This document shows, in pieces, positions 58,401 through 64,000 of a stretch of 64,000 nucleotides of DNA. Each line of letters opens with the position of its first letter. The stretch's first letter is position 1. The notes below the pieces were generated by a model. That model searched no databases. It was given only the letters and a program-made list of their open reading frames with translations, and was not told where the DNA came from. A program made the position numbers and the translations under genes. This DNA is from Zonotrichia leucophrys gambelii (taxonomy: Eukaryota; Chordata; Aves; Passeriformes; Passerellidae). The stretch covers positions 45,847,229 through 45,911,228 of the forward strand of contig NC_088169.1 of NCBI RefSeq assembly GCF_028769735.1, given 5' to 3'.

Positions 58401-60765
58401 AGTGAATTACAGTGACTCCCAGAGTAGTATGTCCCAAAGATTGGCATCTTAAGCCAGACGAGACAAATTAACCCAAATATGCCCATACAAAAAAAAAAAA
58501 AAAGGACAATAGATCAACAAACTTGGACCTAATGAACTTTCAGACTCCCATCAATTCTGTATTTGGAAGTCAGAGTGGTGAGAAGCATGTTGCCAGCCAT
58601 CAAGATCCACTCTCTGCAGAACACTACCTATACTTTACAGATCCAGAGTGTTCTCTGACAGGTGTGCTCACTTGCTTCAGTTCCTGTGTGATGCATTCAA
58701 AGCTGCAGCTCAGGACGCAGTGCCTTTGTAAAGGATATACATTTTCAGAAAAAAGATAAAATCTTTTTCAAAGCAGAGCTTAAATGCTAATTCACTACTT
58801 CATTAAACTGGTGCTGGGTCTGTGAATCTTACTGTGTATATAGAACCTTCAAGAGAAAGAAATTAAATGCTATGGCTATTTGCAATCTAGCCAAATACCA
58901 GACTTGATTGGCTACTGCAGACTTTAATCTTAAGGTGTTTTTCCAAGTTGTCTGATATAATCTATTTTAGCTGGATTTGGTGAAATAACAATAGCATGTA
59001 ATGTGCAATTAGGTTAGGCACAAGCACACATTATCATGAATAGACTTAGGCATAGTCAGCATGTAGAAACTCATTTGTGTTTAATAGGATACTAATGTTA
59101 AATATCAATGCATTATTCATAGGCAAAAGGAAAGAAAATTGTTTTACACAGCAGTTTCAATATCTCATGTTTTCTTACTCATGTTTATTGAAGAAGAATA
59201 GAAAAGGAGTTTTGTAACACATACAAAAAAAAGAGTAAACATATGCAAATCGTATAATATCCTCTGTTCTGATTATTGATTACTGCACACCCAGTGGTTA
59301 TTTCTACTTCTCTTGTACAGAAGAGAAAGTACAGAAGAAAAAAAAAATTCCATTACCAATTTCAAAATATTTACACAATTCTTTTAGCTTTGGGCTTCAT
59401 CAGCTATTGATACTGAAGTAACATTTTTAAGTTTTATGAGGGCTAGGCAGTCAGCTGCTCTCAGGCCTGAAAGTCAGGAAATCTGACTATACTCCAATTG
59501 GAATATTCACAACTATAATTTGAAGCTGACTAATCAGAGGTGCAGATGGTAATTAATTGGCTGACTGTAACACATTGTTTAAAAAAAAAATTAAGTAAAA
59601 GATCAGTAACATATATAAGCTTACAATTATTTTTAAATGGATACTGACTGGAAGCCCAATGTAATCAGAAAAGAAGTCAAGGTCAATAGAAGTCTAGGCA
59701 AATTCAATTGGTTTCACACTGGCTTTTCTCTTGTACATGGATAAAAGGTACTTTATCCCATTCAGCTTCAAATAAAGTTTTGAATGGCTATGTGGTAGTG
59801 GAGAAGATCACTTCAGTCTAAACCTACAGTAATTAAGGTGAATGGACAACAAGGCTTCTGGGGTTTCAGATATTACTAAGAAAAAATTGATTTGTAGGGA
59901 TCTTTTTGAGCTATTAACACACCACCCAATGCCAAACCATGACTCAACCTTTTGTGTGTATGTTCTTGGGTCATTGGCAAGCAAAATACACTTTGAAAAA
60001 TATCCAACTGATTAATCATAACTGAAGATTGCAAGTACTCAGGTGACTTGTTTTCTACAGACCAGTCGCCTCTAGGCATTTTTTTTTAATTGACATTCAA
60101 ATATAGCCAAATTCAGGAGGAAAGGCAAGGAGAATCTGTCTGTTCCAAGGAGTTGATTCAGATCAAGAAATATTTCTCACTCCAACACCAAAATTTATGA
60201 ACAAGATGAACAATCTCAGAATTGGAGAGCAGATTTTAACTTTGATAATAAACCATTACATTGTGAAGAACTAGAAGTACTCTGTCGAAGGGTTAAACAA
60301 ATAAACAACAAAAATAACCACAAACAAACAAACAAAAAAGAAATAAAGAAGATTCAAGACCTATTGCACAGATACTGAAGAAGGAAACCACAAATTTCAG
60401 AAATGTTTACACATTTTCAGAGATCTGACTTACACAAATAAACAGGATTACTAAAGAAGTATGCAAGGGAAAATACCTTGGTTTCATCTGTTTCCATTGC
60501 TTCATACTTTATTAAATGAATAAGAATCCAGTATTTTGTAAGGAATCATGCTCTTAAGTATAGCAGTATAAAATGCATTTTCACTCAAGTACAACATTTA
60601 AAGTACCATATGACTTTTTAAATTGAAAAATGAAATAGAAAGAGTGCTAACTTCAATGTACCTTTCTTTGAATTTTTTTTTTTCAAGAAATGTGATTTTT
60701 TTGCCTGATGGTAAATACAATGCATGCAATGTTACATATATGCAGGTGCAGCCTAGAAAGACAAC
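58401..60765. other. Host non-coding DNA, AT-rich
   Basis: An A-run lies at 58490-58503 and an A-rich tract with CAAA units at 60295-60345. No gene is supported. Confidence 0.45.
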
Positions 60766-60862
60766 CATATCCTCAGCTGCATAAGATGTGTGGCCAGCAG
60801 GATGAGGGAGGTGATTCTCTAGATGATCTTTAAGGTTCCTTCCAACAGAAACCATTCTGTAC
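60766..60862 (+). mobile_element. CR1 LINE, internally deleted copy
   Basis: 'gtgtggccagcaggatgagggaggtgattct' belongs to the region just after the RT core. It is joined directly to 'ctagatgatctttaaggttccttccaacagaaaccattctgt', the CR1 3' terminus. Several hundred bases between them are missing. Confidence 0.7.
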
Positions 60863-63800
60863 ACATGATTTGTGTACTTATATATTAAGTATAAAAATAT
60901 GGGTGTAAATTAATTTAATTAGAAAATGCATAGGGATAATATAAATTTGTTTCTTTAACCCGTTTCCTTACAATTTGAAGATCTTTTTCAGCAGACTTTT
61001 CAAAGATTTGCTTCTCAATAAGGGTCATATAAAGGTGAAACTAAATGCTTAAAGAGTAGCCACTAGGCCAGTGTAGCACTTGTACAGGGGAATCCTTACC
61101 TTTCTTTACACAATGGCAATGTGTTCATGACTGCAAAAAGCCACACAAACAGAGTGTTCAGAGCAGAAGGACAATATGTAAAAAGAAACATTAGTTCTGT
61201 GAGGGAAATAGGTGATCTGTGTCTGAAGTAAATAATATACTAGGCACTGTTAGCTTCCATCATTATAGTACATTACATTATGGGGGTTTTTTGGTGTTCT
61301 GTGTGTATGTGCATATGCCATGTTCTTAGTTAAGTCTTAGCCTTGGTGACAGTTCTTCCATATACAATTTTAATTTATAATATATGCATGAGTTTTGAGT
61401 TCCTCAGCAGGCTCTCTCACATGTGAATAGTCAGATGCCACTTAGTGGTTCCAGGAAAATGTTTCCTTTCAATATCATATATTAAGCTGTCAAACCTGTA
61501 CTCTTACAGAGTTCAAAGAGTTCAAATGTTGCAAGAAATATAGGTGAAGAGTTGTTGATACAGACTTGGAACTTCTTGCAAGCAGGGATATATTATTTAC
61601 CTCCTACGTCTTGTGTGCTATCAATGGCTCCTTGTGTGCATCCTGAGAAGTGATGATGAGTTCTGAATGATGGGGAAAAAATATTTTCTCTCCACTGAAA
61701 TAGCAAATGCAAATGCTTATTCCTCCTGTTACCTTTAAACAATGAAGTTACAAATTAACAAGTCACCATGAAGATTTACATTTTGAAGACTAATCCGCAA
61801 ATAATATGTCTGCAGTAAATGTAAGTCTGACAGTTTTAGATTTTATATATCCAAAGTTCACAAAATTTAAAATTGTTGGAACAATTGATTAAGACCTGAA
61901 GTACAGGGTAAAAACTCTGTGTCAGTTCAACTGATATGCAGATGCACTTGCAGAATCACATTCTTCATAATAATCTGCTTAATGATTCATAAAATTATGG
62001 TAGAAAAAACAAACATTAGTCATTTTTATAAATTTGATAAATATGCAGTTTTTGAATCACAAATACTATTGATGAACATTCTCAGTATTTTTTAATTCTG
62101 TATGCTTAGATTAGGAAACTGTCCTATTTTTAGCAATTGATTTCTGGAAATATTTTTGTTATCATGTTTTACTCTTGTGGCTGTCAACTCAAAAGCAAAT
62201 AATGATGTTGTTTTCACTTTTAATGTGAACATCTATATTTGGAGATATTCTCTGTCTCAAACAGCCAACCACAAGTGTTAACACTTGAAAAATGTTCAGT
62301 AAAAATAGAAATAATTTAACTTGAAATACATAAATTCAAAACTAATAAAGAAAATAATGATTTATTTAGCTGGTCACAAACAGCTGAGAACCTTTGAGCC
62401 TTAACAGTAAAATGCCTGCAAATTGAGATTGAGTGACAAGGTTCATTAAAAGTAGCAAACTGCAAAAAAAAAGTGATGTGTTGAAACCAAATTGTTACAA
62501 TTCCTCAGGAATATTTCCTCTTATTTTTTATTTTTTTTCCAAAATTTATATTAAAAAATATTTAAATATAGAGAGATATAAATCTTATAAATTTATATAT
62601 AAAAGTTTACATATATGTGTGTGAGCAAAAATATAGGAAAAGATCTTGATAGCCTTCAGCACATGGAACAGTAAATTGCAATAGCCTTTTTGAGGTCAAT
62701 GAGGCCACCTAGAGATCCATCAGTGCAAAAGAAATTACTGGAATCTGACTGGTTGGAGGCTGCAGTAAACAGTCTGTATAATAATCCGAGGCACAGAAAA
62801 ACAAACCAGAAATGTTATGCTGCAGAGGGCAAATATGCTGGAGCACCACATCTATTGTTGCTCTCAAAAGGCTTTGTGACTCTGTGGCAGTGGGATGAAC
62901 AAGGAAGTAGCATGTGCTGCTTATAAAACCATCCCATGCAGTGCAGGAGGGATAAGGAACCCCCTTCTTGCATGGAATAAGCATTTTCCAGTGGCTGTAC
63001 TGTATCTGCTAATTATTTGTTTATGAGCATAAAGAAAATAATACCTTAAGCACGATACATGCCTTTAAAAATGCCCTCCCCCAAACCAGAGGGTTTTTTA
63101 TCTAAACAGTGTTTCATGGAAATAAAATGCAGTCTCACACGGACAGATACCAATGCTGTGCTAACATCTGTGAAACAGACAATTACAATCAACCCAGTCT
63201 TCTTCCTACAGAGCAGGATGGGCAGTTTAAAAAAGGGCTGACGGCAGTCATTGTGCAAGCAGAAGCACTAATATTCCATAATTTTATTTTTCCATAATAA
63301 AGCATGTACAACTGTGCATACTCACCCCTACCCCATTCACACTGAGTGGACTGGATTGACAGCTTTACAGTCTCATTTATATATTTGAATGATTCTGCTC
63401 TTCAACGTGATAGACATATTCTCCAGAGGACAAAGTTTCCCTTGTGGTGCGATTTGTGGAGTGTATTTGGGCTGGAATGCTTTCAGGTTTCTAAAGCAAG
63501 CATTTGCAGATACAAACTAAATGCAGGGACTGCCCAAGAGAACAAACTGCAGGAGCTGCAGTGGATGTTTACTGTTTTTTTGCAAAATCGGGTATTAACA
63601 GCCCTTAAGCAACCTAGAAGATATTTAGCTGAATTTTACTTTCTGAGGCTCACTTAGATAAGGGGAAAAAGAGGTGAGAGAAATTGCAGGAGGAGGAGCT
63701 GATCTGTCTCAAGGTGGAGCTGTATCTTGTATTAAATGACATTGGCAGATTAAAGCTCTCTGGTGGGGAAGGGCTTAAAGGCTGAGTCAAAAGCCAAGAA

Positions 63801-64000
63801 GTCTCTTTATTTACGCCTACCTCCCAGCCCCTGGCAATCTGACTAATAACAAACTGAGCTAACAAGAAAGACTAGAAAGAACAGAGAGAACACAGGAGCA
63901 GCTTGCATCTAAAAATCTGACAAACCAAGTGATCAAGTCAAGCTCTGCTGAGCATCTTGTTTGTTTACTGCATCCAAATGCTTGCAAACAGTTAACTATA
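60863..64000. other. Host DNA, AT-rich, then a balanced stretch at the end
   Basis: AT-rich to about 63050. From roughly 63350 to 64000 composition is more balanced, with a 103-codon frame (63346-63657) lacking any recognised domain, an AP-1-like TGAGTCA at 63783-63789 and purine-rich segments. This could be the edge of a promoter, an untranslated exon or a conserved element of a gene beyond the window, but nothing is decisive. Confidence 0.35.

Noticed and set aside
63346..63657. 103-codon frame as a host exon
   Set aside because: No recognisable domain and no good flanking splice sites were seen; kept only as part of an edge observation.

Overview
The window is vertebrate nuclear DNA, very probably from a bird and most likely a songbird. 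The evidence is AT-rich non-coding DNA, at least seven CR1 non-LTR retrotransposon fragments, and several LTRs of types I recognise from avian genomes (ERVL-type and songbird ERVK-type). I found no convincing host protein-coding exon, tRNA or rRNA gene. The host part looks like intergenic or deep intronic sequence. Almost all short open frames there are chance frames or lie inside repeats.

The dominant feature is one nearly complete endogenous retrovirus on the minus strand, 36905-46145. It has two 686-bp LTRs that differ at one base, a 6-bp target duplication (CCTTTC), an 18-nt tRNA-Lys-type primer binding site, a long leader with stem-loops, gag, a -1 frameshift signal, one uninterrupted pro-pol frame of about 1246 codons, env and a polypurine tract. 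Gag and Pro-Pol look betaretrovirus-like (class II / ERVK). Env has the layout of alpharetroviral envelopes: furin-type site, internal fusion segment between two cysteines, CX6CC. The provirus is therefore probably a recombinant lineage. It is young but damaged: gag changes frame twice, and env has an in-frame TAG just before the membrane anchor. It sits inside an older CR1 copy that reads on the same strand.

Layout: 1-2125 holds a CR1 piece and an old minus-strand LTR. 2126-9769 is AT-rich DNA with simple repeats. 9770-11241 is a long decayed CR1 with part of its endonuclease and reverse transcriptase region, carrying a ~70-bp insert whose relative lies at 12437. 11242-20740 is mostly unique AT-rich DNA with a TAGA microsatellite. 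20745-21410 is a GC-richer block of unclear origin. 21510-21850 is an ERVK-type solo LTR. 21851-36465 is AT-rich. 36466-46480 is the CR1 interrupted by the provirus, followed by an opposite-strand CR1 piece to about 46740. 46741-54290 is AT-rich with a CTCF-like site at 47645. 54290-54945 and 57849-58400 are two related ERVL-type LTRs in opposite orientation. 58401-64000 is AT-rich with a small deleted CR1, and its last ~350 bases are less AT-biased.

Within the provirus the parts form the usual programme. The 5' LTR (at the high coordinates) drives a genomic RNA. Gag is read first, a fraction of ribosomes slip into Pro-Pol at the gag stop, and a spliced RNA from a donor near 45219 to an acceptor near 39106 would serve Env. 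As the sequence stands, Gag is broken and Env would lack its anchor, while the enzymes are open.
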